A model generated the notes under the pieces. That model ran no database searches, was not told the DNA's origin, and worked only from the letters and a program-made list of their open reading frames with translations. A DNA stretch of 64,000 nt from assembly GCA_001566295.1 (NCBI GenBank), contig KQ964246.1, forward strand, positions 1,302,001-1,366,000. The letters are read 5' to 3'. This document shows positions 10,314 to 21,923 of the stretch, piece after piece. Within the stretch, counting starts at the first letter, position 1; the number at the start of each line of letters is the position of its first letter. The position numbers and the translations under genes are program-made. The DNA is from Microdochium bolleyi (lineage: Eukaryota > Ascomycota > Sordariomycetes > Xylariales > Microdochiaceae).

Positions 10314-13261
10314 ATGCTGTCTAATCCTCTTCAGAGATTCTCGCCGTATCACTCTCTCCAGACATCCGGCAGTCTGCCGAACGGAGCACACGTGTCCCCG
10401 AACCACTTTCAGCACAACAACTCGCTCAGGCACGGAGCTCAGTATGGGGTCGCCAACATGCAACAGCAGGTGGGAGTGCAGATACCGCCCCTTGTACGGG
10501 CAAGCCCTGTAAAGCATCGCCACCACCCATACGCCGAAACTACAACGAAGACAAATGGCAGATCTGGTGTTGTACGGAGACGCATCAGCCGCGCATGCGA
10601 TCAGTGCAACCAGCTGCGCACAAAATGTGATGGGCAGCATCCATGTGCCCACTGCGTCGGTATGTGCAAGGCATGATTCATGTGCAAGGAAAAAGGTATT
10701 GTGCTAACACAATATCTGTCAGAATTCGGCTTGGGTTGCGAGTACATGCGGGAGCGCAAGAAAAGAGGCAAAGCATCGCGCAAAGATCTTGCTCAGCAAG
10801 CTGCCGCATCGAAAACTGCATCATCCGCTGATGATACCGGTGGCACCTCTCCAGACACCCGTGGCGAAGCAGCGTCGCCATCTGATACGGCCCTCGACGA
10901 ACTCACTGTTGACCAGTCTTTGCGACACCGATCTAGCGAGCTCGAAGATAAACTCGAACAACTCCCACAGGATGCTGGGAGCCACAGACACTCGGTTTCA
11001 GGCCTACAGAGCCTAGCTGAGCTGAGTTCTCACCAGCCACATATTCCGACGGAGCAAATCGCCATGGAGGCCGGTCAGCTAGAGAGCCCCAACAACATGA
11101 CGATGAATGCGTACGGATCAGTTCCGGACGCCTTTGAAGGCACGGGACTGAGCCCAGGTATGCTCGCAAGACAGGCGCCGAATGCCTACCACACTGGCCC
11201 GGCCCAGCTCGCCAACTATGCGGATCTTCCGTTCGCGATGCCCGGTCAGACTCCGCCTACATATTCCGCTGATGGTCATGTTGCATTCCCAATGGATCAA
11301 AATCAGATTGGCGGCTACGCGATGCCCCGAGAACCCGCGTCACCATCCTGGATGCCGATGGCATCATCCCCGACAACCCACTACCAACCGCAGCTTGGCC
11401 AGTCGAAGTACTCTCAAATCCGATATCCAGTACTCCAGCCACTTTTGCCATATCTGAACAATATCGTTCCCATTTCTTTGGCTTGTGAGCTGATTGAGCT
11501 TTACTTTGCGAGCTCCTCTTCCGCACACGCTCATCCTATGTCGCCATACATACTTGGTCTAGTGTTTCGGAAGCGGTCATTCCTGCACCCTCGGAAGCCC
11601 CGCTCATGCCAGCCCGCCTTGCTCGCAAGCATGCTCTGGGTGGCTGCACAGACAAGTGATGCTCCAGCGCTCACGAGTATTCCTTCTGCAAGGACCAGGG
11701 TTTGTCAGAAACTCCTCGAGCTTACAGTCAGTCTGTTGAAGCCATTGATCCATACCCCCTCGGGAGAGGGATCTCCGATCGCGACAGCAGCCAATCACGG
11801 AGTTGCACTCGGAGGCCTTGGCGTGGCTCTTCCTGGCACCATCGGCATGGAAGGACTTGCTGGAGAGTTTGGTGCATTTGGCGCAGCTGGCACGCTTGAC
11901 GATGTTGCAACCTATATCCACCTCGCGACGGTTGCTTCTGCGAGCGAGTACAAAGGTGCAAGTCTGCGATGGTGGAATGCAGCTTGGTCATTGGCGCGAG
12001 AACTCAAACTTGGGCGCGAACTTCCGTCATATCCTGCTGTCAACCCAAACGGTCACCTTGATACAGACTGCGATGCACAGCCAGATGAGAACCTCGGTGG
12101 CCGCGCGACGCCAGGTTCCGCAACGGAAGAGGAACGCGAGGAGCGACGACGGATCTGGTGGCTCGTATACATTGTGGATCGGCACCTTGCTCTGTGCTAC
12201 AATCGGCCTTTGTTCCTGCTCGACATAGAGTGCGAGTCTCTGCGACAGCCCATGGACGACACAGAATGGCAAAATGGCAGCTTCGAAGAGCCCCCGATCG
12301 ACGACTTGCTCAAAAGCCACCAGGAGCGGCCCTGCGGCCCGCCAATGAAGTGCACCGGCCACAGCATATTCGGTTATTTCCTACCATTGATGACGATTCT
12401 GGGCGAGATTGTGGATCTTCATCATGTACGAAACCACCCGCGTTTCGGTATTGGATTTCGAACAGCCCCGCAATGGGACGACCAACAGCTCGAGATTGTC
12501 CGTCATCTCGAAGAATACGCTCAAAGCCTGAAGGACTTCGAGCTCTTCAACCTACAAAGCCACTCGGAAGAAATGAATAATGATGCGACGGGTGATCTCG
12601 GGGACACGCATTCCCCGTCAGGACGATCCGTGCATACCAATACCTCCCGCATGACCGAATCGGACGTGCAGACCAGGATAGTCACTTCCTACGGAACCCA
12701 TGTGATGCATGTGCTTCACATTTTGCTCACTGGCAAGTGGGATCCTATCAACTTGTTTGATGACAACGACCTTTGGATATCATCTCAAGAGTTTATCGAT
12801 GCGACTTCGCACGCCGTCTCGGCGGCTGAAGCTATCGGGAACATCCTGGAGTACGATCCTGGACTCGAGTTCATGCCATTCTTCTATGGTATCTATCTGC
12901 TGCAAGGATCATTCCTCTTGCTCTTGATTGCAGATAAACTTCAGGGGGAGGCTTCGCCAAACGTGGTCCGGGCATGCGAAAGCATCGTGCGGGCCCACGA
13001 AGCAAGCGTAGTCACCCTCAACACAGAGTATCAGGTAAGAGCGCCTCTCAAGCATACACCCCCTCCGTTTCATTACTGTTTCTATCGGAGTTAGTTGCTA
13101 ACGCCATGTCTCTACAGCGAAACTTCAGCAGAGTCATGCGTAGTGCACTTGCCCAGGTTAAGGGTCGTGTCTCGGAAGATCTTGGCGAGCAGCATCAGAG
13201 ACGCAGAGAGCTTCTCGGGCTTTACCGGTGGACGGGCAATGGAACTGGGCTTGCCTTGTAG
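10314..13261 (+). CDS. xlnR: xylanolytic/cellulolytic transcriptional activator XlnR (Xyr1/XLR-1)
   Basis: Exons 10314-10659, 10723-13034 and 13118-13261 encode 933 residues, close to the roughly 940 of Xyr1. The start is the first in-frame ATG and gives the conserved MLSNPL N-terminus. The Zn2Cys6 cluster (Cys95, 98, 105, 111, 114, 121) is split by intron 1 inside CAHC-VEFGLGCEY, and intron 2 follows NTEYQ, leaving RNFSRVMRSAL to TGNGTGLAL in the last exon. The fungal-specific domain contains SEYKGASLRWW and ELKLGRELP, then RRRIWWLVYIVDRHLALCYN. Family role: nuclear activator of xylanase, cellulase and D-xylose catabolic genes, itself under carbon repression. All core motifs are intact, so it should be functional. 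Frames running through intron 1 from upstream are artefacts. Confidence 0.97.
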
Positions 13262-14089
13262 TGAGACGAGCCTAAGGTGGAGAAACGTTGACTTAAATCT
13301 TGCAACTGTATAACAGGAAGCCGGCGTGCTTGGCGTGGCGTTTGGACACAGCCATGATTTGGACTTGAAATTGGGCGCTTAAGACGGAAAAATAAGGTCC
13401 AATGCTTGGGGCTGCACGACTATGAATCATGAGAGCGGGATACTTTTGGTTACACAGATACACGAGCCGAGAGGTCAAATACTATTTCAGCAAGGTGACT
13501 GACTTTCTAAGCGCAATTTTTCACCGTGCTCGGTAGTCAGCTCCTCCGCCTTGAGGTCTTCTCCAGATTCCCAAAGTGGCATGTCTGACGCCCAGGTGTG
13601 GTTATTGCTCGACTTCGGACTATTCGTGAAGGGATACTGAGTGAGTTCTGAAAATCGAGTGGGGCCGTCTGTTCTTGAACTGACCTCGATATTTGGCCGG
13701 TCTCGGGTGGGGTTTCCTGGGTCAAACGCACCATTTGACCTGGCGTTCACACCGTCTACGTCGAGACAAGATTCTTGCTGTCCAGCAGACAAAGATCAGC
13801 CTTCCTGAGGTATCTGCCCGAGGTGCCCATCACCACGGTTGAACCTGAAGATTTCGTGCCTCAAGCCTCTGCGAGCTCACGGATCATCCACCCCACTTAC
13901 CGTTCTTGTCCTCACCAAACTTCATCTTGGAAGCACCCCCCTTTCTCACGCCTGGTCCTCCCGGGACAGATCCTGTAGAAGAACGAGAGCGACAGAGACT
14001 GTGCCTGCAGGATTCTGTATGTTCTAAGAGCAACGTCTACGACATCAGGGGTATAAGACAAAGGACACAAGGATCCTGACACTTTAGCA
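13262..14089. other. intergenic, xlnR 3' end and dcpS promoter
   Basis: Nothing recognisable is encoded. Both neighbours are on the plus strand, so this should hold the xlnR terminator and the promoter of the decapping gene. Confidence 0.5.
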
Positions 14090-15592
14090 ATGGCAGAGCC
14101 TACGGCGACGCCGGCGGCCATGGAGGAGGGCAAGAGGCGCGCCGAGGCTCTCATCCCGCGGTTCCAATTCCAGCGGGTGCTCAACCACGGTGAGAAACTT
14201 TTTCTTCTCCCTTCTTACTCTTTCTTGTTTCGTTTCTTCTCTACACCTCATGTAGGGGTTTTTCTGTTGTTGCGTGCTGTTTCTCCTCTACTTTTGACAG
14301 GGCCTATGTTCTGTCTGTCGTCATGATCTTCACTGGGCTGCCGGCGTTCACTTGAAAGCTCGGGGTGGGCAAATTCGTTAAGAAGTTTGAATGGGCCAGC
14401 ATCAAACAATGTCCGTCTATGAAGATGCTTGAACTGGTACACCAGTCTTCTCCCCCATTGCCCATTGCATACCATCTCACCATCTCACTTTCGACTTGCT
14501 TGCAAAAAGTCACACCGCTAGCCATTCCAAGATACCACAAAGCACCCTCGGGGAAAGATGACGGAGGGGGAGCCGGGAGAAGCCTGTGCTAACTCGACGA
14601 GACACTCCGCAGACGGAGGTGGCCGCCGCATCACGCTCCTCGGCGCCATCGACGGGGAGCCGGCATTGCTCATCGTGGACCGCGCCCCGCTGCCCGACGC
14701 GGCCGAGTACCTCTCCGCGCTGCCCAGCAGCCTGCGGAGCCTGGCGAACCTGGGCAACAACGACATCTACTCGTGGTTCCTGGCCTCGGGTGGGCCGGTG
14801 TTCGCCGCCCTCGAAGACGGAGATGGCGACGATGGTGACGGCAAGGGAAAGAAGAAGGACAAGTATGCCGACTTCAAGATCGACCTCATCTGGCCGTGCA
14901 CGGGGAAGCACATCAAGAAGCACTCCCGCCAGGGCGCGCGCGCGGTGGTCGAGACGGCCCAGATATACCGGGACCACGTGCGGCCGCTGATGGAGGCGAG
15001 CCGCGCCGAGGGGAGGCTGAACTGGGTGTACAACATCATCGAGGGTCGCAAGGAGGTCGAGGACGTCATCTACCGGACGCCCCTGGGGCGGGACGGCGAC
15101 GAGGGGTTCCTGATGCTGCCGAACCTGCACTGGGACCGGACGACCATCGAGGCGCTGCACCTCCTCGGCATCGTGGAGCGGCGCGACCTGTGGAGCCTGC
15201 GGGATCTGCGGAGGAGGCACATCCCCTGGCTGAGGCACATGCGGGCCAAGATGGTCGACGCGACGGTCAAGACGTTCCCGCAGATCGAGGAGGACCAGCT
15301 CAAGCTGTTTGTGCATTATCACCCGACGTACTATCACTTTCACATCCACGTGGTGCACGTCATGTTGGAGCCGACGGGGACACAGGGGGTCGGCAAGGCA
15401 GTGGGTCTGGACAGCATCATCGAGCAGCTCGAGGGCATGGGCGGCGGCGGCGGCGGCAACGACGACGAGGTGGGCATGGACACGGTGACGCTCAGCTACA
15501 CGGTGGGCGAGGCGTCGGAGCTCTGGACTGATGTATTCCTGCCACTCAAGCTCAAGAGGACTTCTGGCGGTACAGCTTCTCCACCGCAATGA
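14090..15592 (+). CDS. dcs1: scavenger mRNA-decapping enzyme DcpS (HIT family)
   Basis: Exons 14090-14189 and 14613-15592 encode 359 residues. The 423-nt intron is long for this window and ends in GTGCTAAC...CGCAG, joining RVLNH to DGGGRRITLLG. The N-terminal swapped domain carries IDLIWPCTGKHIKKH, and the C-terminal HIT domain carries the catalytic triad motif H-F-H-I-H (His275, 277, 279) in HYHPTYYHFHIHVVH. DcpS hydrolyses the cap dinucleotide m7GpppN left after 3'-5' mRNA decay, releasing m7GMP. There is a low-complexity acidic and lysine-rich insert around residues 100-117 and a poly-Gly insert near residue 315. Its 3' end overlaps the coding end of the opposite-strand gene. Confidence 0.93.
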
Positions 15593-16465
15593 CGAGGTCA
15601 TTGACCCCCGCGCCGCTCGGGCAATCTATCCACTCGCCGTCGTCCCTGATGCAGTAGACCTCCTCGTCGAGGCGGACGGTGCAGCTCAATTTCACTCCGG
15701 CCTAGATAGAGTCACATGTATGTCAGCATGATAATCAAGATGTCACCGATATACCACATATGATTGTGGTCCAGAACTCACCGCAGCACTCCTCTGCACG
15801 CTGCTGCGCAGCATGCCCATGCCGAACGCGCCGTCGTCCTGCGCGGCGCAGTCGTTGAGCTTGTCGAACTCGATGCCGTGCTCGAGGGCGCAGTCCTCGA
15901 CGAGCGCGCGCTGGGGAATTTGCTGGTAGTCGCGGGTGAGGCACATTGTGAAGCCGAGGTAGATCTTGGGGTCCGGGTAGAGATGGGCGGCGCAGAGCTC
16001 GATGATGTTGCCCATGCACTCGTTGGGGCCGTGCTTGCACTCGACGCCGTCGTTCTCGGTGGGGGTACCGATGTACGAGAGGGTGAAGTTGACTTTGTCG
16101 TGGACGCGCATCATGGCGGGCAGGACGAGCTCCTTGAGGCAGTCCTTTGCGTCGGGGCACTTGCTCATGATGTGCGCCTCGAGGGGCACGAGGCCGTGCG
16201 CGTTGGCATTGTGCGTCGCGGAACCGGCATGCGTCGAGGCTGGTGCCGGCGCATTCTGGGCGTGCTTGAGGGACTTGAACGGGATCGAGGCGGGCGGGCT
16301 GGGAGCGAAGCGGCTGACGTAGGTCGCGGTGTACTTGCTGCTGTAGACGCAGTAGAGGACGAGGGTGGCGATGAGGAAGAGGGCGTAGGTGCGCCGGCGG
16401 CGGGGGCGGGAGCGGACGGGCCGCTTCTGGTCCTCGGTGATGGGGAGGCTGATCTTGGCCGCCAT
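15552..16465 (-). CDS. GILT-family thiol reductase-like membrane protein
   Basis: Exon 1 (16465-15782) and exon 2 (15701-15552) encode 277 residues, joined in phase 0. The basic N-terminus (RPRRRR) precedes one hydrophobic segment at about 27-42, giving a signal-anchor topology. The lumenal part starts with LEAHIMSKCPDAKDC, where Cys103 and Cys109 stand in place of the usual CXXC, and contains the GILT signature ECKHGPNEC (Cys143 to Cys150). The short last exon adds two Cys-containing strands (SCTVRLDEEVYC, EWIDC). Animal GILT reduces disulfides in lysosomes; in a fungus a vacuolar or secretory-pathway role is inferred. The last 41 bp are antisense to the end of the decapping-enzyme coding region. 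Confidence 0.85.
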
Positions 16466-17410
16466 GGTGGGCTGGCTCTCTGTGCTCTATGTGTGTGTAT
16501 GCGCGTGGTTGTGAGTTGGATGGAAGGTGGTCGGGCTGGAGTTTTGCTGACAGAGACCAGAGACGCCGTGTGCCCCTGCATCATTGCAAGTGCCCAGCCA
16601 CCAACCAGGGGCGCGACACAGAAGCCAAGCATGATCCCACCCACGCCGCTAGGGAAGCATTAGCGGCAGCTGCCACATGGGGGAACCCTGGAATTAGCGT
16701 TCGGGTCGTCCAGATGTGCTTGTCAGGTGTCGCAGCTGTGGTCATACGGAATACTCTGTATCAGGGCAGCTTGCTGCCCAACTTGCCCTAGCCTGGAGAG
16801 ATTGGGGCTCTGGATCCGAGACCTTGGGAGAGGGACGAAGACCACGAATGGAGGCGGGATACGGTGCCTCCTCCAGTGACCAGCTCAGCTGGCCGGTACG
16901 TCTGGCCAGAAGATGACGGTCGTACACACTTCCGGTGCCGACTGTGTGACGATAAAGGACTACTCTCTCATAGACGGCGACTCGACAATGCGCCATTGTA
17001 TGCTCGAGTGGTCGATCGAAGCAGGACCGCATACATGTAATGTGCTGAAGCCCTACAGGTAGTCACTTACAACGCCGCCAGGACGGTGACGCGGTCACGC
17101 TGGTTTTCTGGGCTGCGGTTTCCTACTCGGCAGGCCACACACAGCACAAGCCACTGGGCGCCCCGCAGTCGCACCCAACGTCACCTCGCAGCGAGGCCTC
17201 GCCAGGGTCCATCTAATCTCCTCCGCACCTACACTCACACGCATCGGGGCTCTGGATAGCTTCACCCCGATCTCGCCTCACTTCGCCGCCAACTCACCAT
17301 CACAGCCCCAGCTCATGCATCGCTAGCCCAGGTCGTCAAAGACATGAATGATCAGCCAAGGGCCGCCACCACCCACAGCCTGTCCCCAAAGTAGCGATAC
17401 GTACAGCACA
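16466..17410. other. shared upstream region of the GILT-like and hexokinase-like genes
   Basis: The two flanking genes diverge from this 945-bp stretch, so it must hold both promoters. The 200 bp before 17411 are CA/CT-rich, as expected of a fungal leader. An in-frame upstream start for the hexokinase-like protein is possible but less likely. No gene is recognisable. Confidence 0.5.
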
Positions 17411-19149
17411 ATGGGATCCGTCGATGTCGACGACTACCTCGGCCCTCTCCGGTGCGACACAGAGACGGCACACCAGCTATCCCATGAGCTGCTCCACACA
17501 TTCAAGCGTCTCTCTGCCGAGTCGCTCGACCAGTTCCTCCCTACGCCCATAGCCGAGTCTATCCTCCGGCCTTCTCATGGCCAACAGCAAGGAAGGTACG
17601 TGACCACCCCGGCCGCAGTGCATATCGCCTGAACCCTGTCACTGACAGCCATCTAGATATCTTGCCATAGACATGTTAGTGCAACGACCAGTTCCACATG
17701 TGCAGACCCACAGCTTGCTAACAGCTATACAGAGGGGGGACGAACCTGCGAGTCGGGTTCATTGAGCTGCCGGGGAGTCTCGAGGACAACAGCTCCAGTG
17801 ACACACAACCAGATCTGAGCCTCTCTGCCTCGGACACCGGCCCACCCCATTTCTCTAGACGCCTCGAGCGATCGTGGCCGATTCTGGAGCATCTCAAGAG
17901 CCAAACGGCTGAGGAGCTCTTCGAGTGGATCGGCGCCTGTATCGTCGAGGTTGTGCAAGCAGGCCGTGATGCCTTCAACTATTCGCAAGACGACGAGTTG
18001 CCAATGGGAGTCACTTTCAGCTTTCCCATGATCCAGGAAACGCTGTCTGATGCAAAGCTTATGACCATGGGGAAGGGATTCGCCATGCCCTCGGATATGG
18101 ACCTCGCGACACACCTGAGAAACGGATATAAGGCCTCCGCTCCAGCCGATCTGCCGAGGATCACAGTCTCGGCCATTCTCAACGACTCGGTTGCCACCTT
18201 GGTCTCATTCATACACCAGTCGCAAGAACACAAGGCCTTCAAGGCCGCCATGGGTCTTATCGTCGGCACGGGTTGCAATGCTACGATACCGCTGCGGGAC
18301 GACACCCTGCATCCAAGCAAGAAGCCGAGCAAGATTGGAGTTGCCCGCTCAAGCCGCACCGGGCACGAGAATATTGCTGTCAACACGGAGTGGAGCATCA
18401 ACGGGACGGCCCCAGCTCTCAAGAAATTTAACCTCATTTCTTCATGGGACGAAGAGTTAGACGCAGCAGTCGAAGTGCCCGGCTTCCAGCCTCTCGAATA
18501 CATGACTGCTGGTCGATACCTGGGCGAATTGGGCCGCCTGATACTGCTTGACTACATGACGAGTCATCTCGGCTACACTCGTGACCAGGTTCCTGTAAGG
18601 CTTCTGCAACGCTTCGGCCTGACCACGACATTCCTCAGTCATTTCAGACCGGATCGACCTGACACAAACTTGATCGACTCCCTCGAGGCAGAATTCCCCG
18701 GTTCTACTGCCGCGTCTGCATTTACCTGGACAGACGAGTTGGCACATTTCCTGTACAGGACAGCCAAGGCCATCGAGGTCCGAGCTGCAGGCATCATAGC
18801 CGCCGCCATCGTTGGCTTGCTCGCATGTGCAGGTGACGTTCCGTTGCGGGAACCGCTGGAGGACAAGTCAAATCCGCAACAACAGTCAGAGCATGTGGAG
18901 GCTGGGCCACGGATACTGGGTGTCGGCTACACAGGGGGCTGCATCATGCACTTCCAGGACTACCTGGAGGACGTCGAGCACTTCCTTGCGCTGATCCTTG
19001 AGAAGGAGTTCGGCAAGAACCCCCCGGTACGGATTGTCCTGAAGCCATGCCATAACGGAGGTATCACGGGTGCCGGGGTGCTTTGTGCTGCATCACTGCA
19101 AGCCACGTCCGTTTCAGCGACAGGCGCCGTGGCCGAGGAGCACGTATGA
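17411..19149 (+). CDS. atypical hexokinase (XprF/HxkC-HxkD-like)
   Basis: Exons 17411-17595, 17657-17674 and 17733-19149 encode 539 residues. The middle exon is only 18 nt and supplies most of the phosphate-1 motif YLAIDIGGTNLRV (residues 63-75). Other hexokinase landmarks are TFSFPMIQ (162-169), Lys182 in GKGF, the catalytic-type Asp219 in ILNDSVATL, GTGCNA (246-251) and NTEW (285-288). The C-terminal adenosine site is altered: the usual DGSVY-type element reads TGGCIMHF. In Aspergillus, such divergent hexokinases (XprF/HxkC and HxkD) act as regulators of extracellular protease and carbon responses rather than as main glycolytic kinases. Sugar-binding residues look intact here, so residual kinase activity cannot be excluded. 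An upstream in-frame start at 17348 is possible but less likely. Confidence 0.85.
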
Positions 19150-19514
19150 GGTTTGATTTCTTGCTTTCCCTAGCCTTTTAGCGCAGCATTGGATTACAGA
19201 GCGGACACACCGGGCAAAGGTAGCTTGAAGTTGTCAGCGAATATTCTACTCTGGCATTTGAGTCGGAGGTAATCGATAATGAGCTCACGAGCATGGTTTT
19301 AGTACACGCATAAAATAGTCACCGTAATAACAGCAAAGCGCAATCCTTTGAAGAACACGACTCGAAGCCGAGGACTGCAACTCAATAATATCTCTAGAGC
19401 CTGTTAAATCGTACAAGCCCCTGCCGCGCCAAACTCTATTACATGGCGATTGGTACATATATACAGTTAAGTCCTCATCTTCGCCGAAACACAGCAGACC
19501 GGACTCCATCATTC
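19150..19514. other. convergent 3' region
   Basis: The hexokinase-like and CEF1 genes end on either side of this 365-bp, relatively AT-rich stretch, which should hold both poly(A) sites. No gene seen. Confidence 0.5.
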
Positions 19515-21923
19515 TCAGTGGTATCCATTGACCGCCACCTGCTGCAGCGCATCCAGCTCCTCCCTGTTGCGGCGGTATTCCTCCTGCGCCTCGCGCTCGC
19601 GGCGCGTGACGTGCGTGACCTCCTCCATGAGGGCCTCGCGCCTGCTGCGGATCGAGATCTCCTCGGAGATGGCGAGCGTGCGGAACGCGCTGAGCGCCGC
19701 CTTGGCCTTCTCCAGCGCCTCCCCGGCCTCGGTCATCTTGCCGCGCAGCATCTTGGCGCGCTGCTGGTACCCGCCCAGGTGCAGCGTGAGCTTCTTCTCG
19801 AGCTTTGCCGACTTCTCGACGGTGGACATTGTGGACTCTTGCACGGACTAAATGTGAGAGTTGTTAGTTCAGTCCAGGTGATGACAGGGGCGTTGGCGAG
19901 TGAGGGTTTGAGAACTTACAGCAAGGGCGGACTGCATAGCCGCGACCTCGTCGTCCTCGTCCTCGTCTTCGTAGCAGCCGAGGCCGAGCAGGATCGCGTT
20001 GCGGTTTTCGCGGTTGAATGCCGCCTCCACCTCCGCGGGCTTAACGTCCTGTCTGGCCTCGCGCAGGATCTGGAGACGAGCGTCGGCAAGCGTGTCGTCG
20101 TCGATCTGTTGCAGCGGCACCTGCTTCGCAGGCACCGCCGACTTGGCGAGCGGGTACCGTGCCGCGTCGTGCGCGATGAGCAGGGCCGCCTCCTTTGCCA
20201 CGAGGGCCTCCACGGGGTCTGGCAGCGCAGACGCGCTGTCCAGCAGTGTCGCCAGGTCGACGCGCTCTGGTCGTGGCAGCTCCTTCTGCATCACCTGCGT
20301 CCTCCGGCGCCGCTCGAGCGCTTCCTGCGCCTCACGGATCGCGCGCTCCCTCCGGTCGCGGACCTCGGAATCTTCAGGGAGGTCGTCAACGACCGTGAGC
20401 TCCTGCTGGTCTTCCGGAAGCTCGAGATCCCATTCCGTCTCCTTCGGCTTGGGTAGAGACGCAAGTCCGCTGCGGAGCGAGTTCCGTATGGTCAGTTGAT
20501 GTCTCTTAGCATCGCTTGCTGTCTGGGGTACCATCTCGCCAGCGGCGTTCAGCGCAAAGGTGTCTCGAGGAGTCCGTAGGGGAGTCTGGCCTGGCCGGCC
20601 AGGGGTAGCGAGAACACCATTCGCGCCGTTCCTCATGGGTGTCGCCATGGGATTTGGTGTTGCCATGACCTGCTTTCGTGGCGTTGCGCTTTCGAAGCCG
20701 GTCGAAGAGGCGCCTTGGAAGAGCTCTGCATTGTCGCCGCCTAGCAGGGCAGACTGGTTCTCCGTGAGTGCCCGGATATTCCGGATCTCGTTGGCGACCC
20801 GGTCTTCCTGTGGTGGCGCCATGGGTGTCCGGATCGGTGTTTGCCCTGTTAGGGTAGAGTATGTGTTGACCAAACCACGCGTCGCATCGTTCTCGCTGGA
20901 TTGAGCCTGGAGATTCGCCCGCTCGCCCATCATGCCCATCTTCACAATATCTTCGAGCTCTCCCTCGCTGACTTGAGGCGCTGGGAGGTTCAGTGCTCGT
21001 CGCTTACTGCTCCGCTCTGCCTCCCGGATCTTCTGAGCCTGGCCAGCTTTGAGCGCTGCTTGCGTTGCTGCTGATGTGCCATCCTTGTCGTTCTTCCTCC
21101 TTTTGCTGTTCGGGTCGTCATCCTCGTCACCTTTCCGCTTGCTGCCAATTTGCTGCTTCTTTGGATCGAAGGCAGCCCTCTGAAACTCATTCCGGGCCTT
21201 CTCATCATTGGTGTCATAGAAGCCTGGCGCGGGAGCCTTCTCAAAGGGAATATCGGCATTGTAGTCCATCTGGCCTTGCTTCCGGGTCGTGACCTTGATG
21301 TTAATGCCAGCAGTCTTGAGCTCGCGCCGCTTCTGCAGCGCAGCAAGACGGCGCGACTCCTCTTGTTGCCTCTCTCTAGCCTTCCGCTTCGCCTTTTTAC
21401 CCTGAGTATTGGCCAGACGTGCGCGAGCCTCGCTCAGCATCTCCTTCTCGTCCTCGTCCATGTCGATCGTATCAGGCTTGGCCGGTTTCGTCTCAGGGTC
21501 GGGGTCGATCTCGCCAGGGCGTAGTTTCCGGACATCCTCAGCTGAGGGAGCTTGAGTCTCGCCACCTTCTGGGCCAGTCAGCCCGAAGGCGCTCGCCTCT
21601 CGCTGCTCTGCTTCATCGAGGAGTTTCTGGTAGCGCTCGAGACACTGGTTCGCTGTGCGGCCGACGATCGGGGCGATGGTGCGCCACTGCGTGGGCATCA
21701 ACTTCGCGAGATGCAGCAGCTTCTCGTCCTCCTCCTTGCTCCACTCGATCTTCTTGATGCTCGGGTCCAACCACTCGCTCCATCGCGCCTTGCACTGCTT
21801 TGCCGACTTGCGCGGCAGCAGCGAGGACACGCGAGACCACTGGTTTAGCCCATACTTGGACACGGACGCCTTGAGGATCTCATCCTCGATGTTTGTCCAC
21901 ACGCCTCCCTTGACGACGGGCAT
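19515..21923 (-). CDS. CEF1: pre-mRNA-splicing factor Cef1/Cdc5
   Basis: Exon 1 (21923-19920) and exon 2 (19847-19515) encode 778 residues, joined in phase 0 at SALA-SVQEST. Two Myb repeats open the protein (about residues 9-58 with WTNIEDEIL and WSRVSSLLPRKS, then 60-108 with WSKEEDEKLL and WRTIAPIVGRT), followed by ANQCLERYQKLLDEAE. A long charged middle region and a C-terminal coiled coil follow. Cdc5 is the core scaffold of the nineteen complex (Prp19/CDC5L) that activates and stabilises the spliceosome. Length and order match the family. The short C-terminal exon carries coiled-coil sequence (KLEKKLTLHLGGYQQRAK). Confidence 0.95.

Noticed and set aside
14510..15601. 363-residue antisense frame over the decapping gene
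   Set aside because: Shadow of a GC-rich coding exon; the HIT motif on the plus strand decides the strand.
15764..16663. 299-residue plus-strand frame opposite the GILT-like gene
   Set aside because: Repetitive Val/Ala/Glu shadow translation; GILT motifs are on the minus strand.
19443..20456. 337-residue plus-strand frame opposite CEF1
   Set aside because: Leu/Arg-rich shadow of the CEF1 coiled-coil exon.
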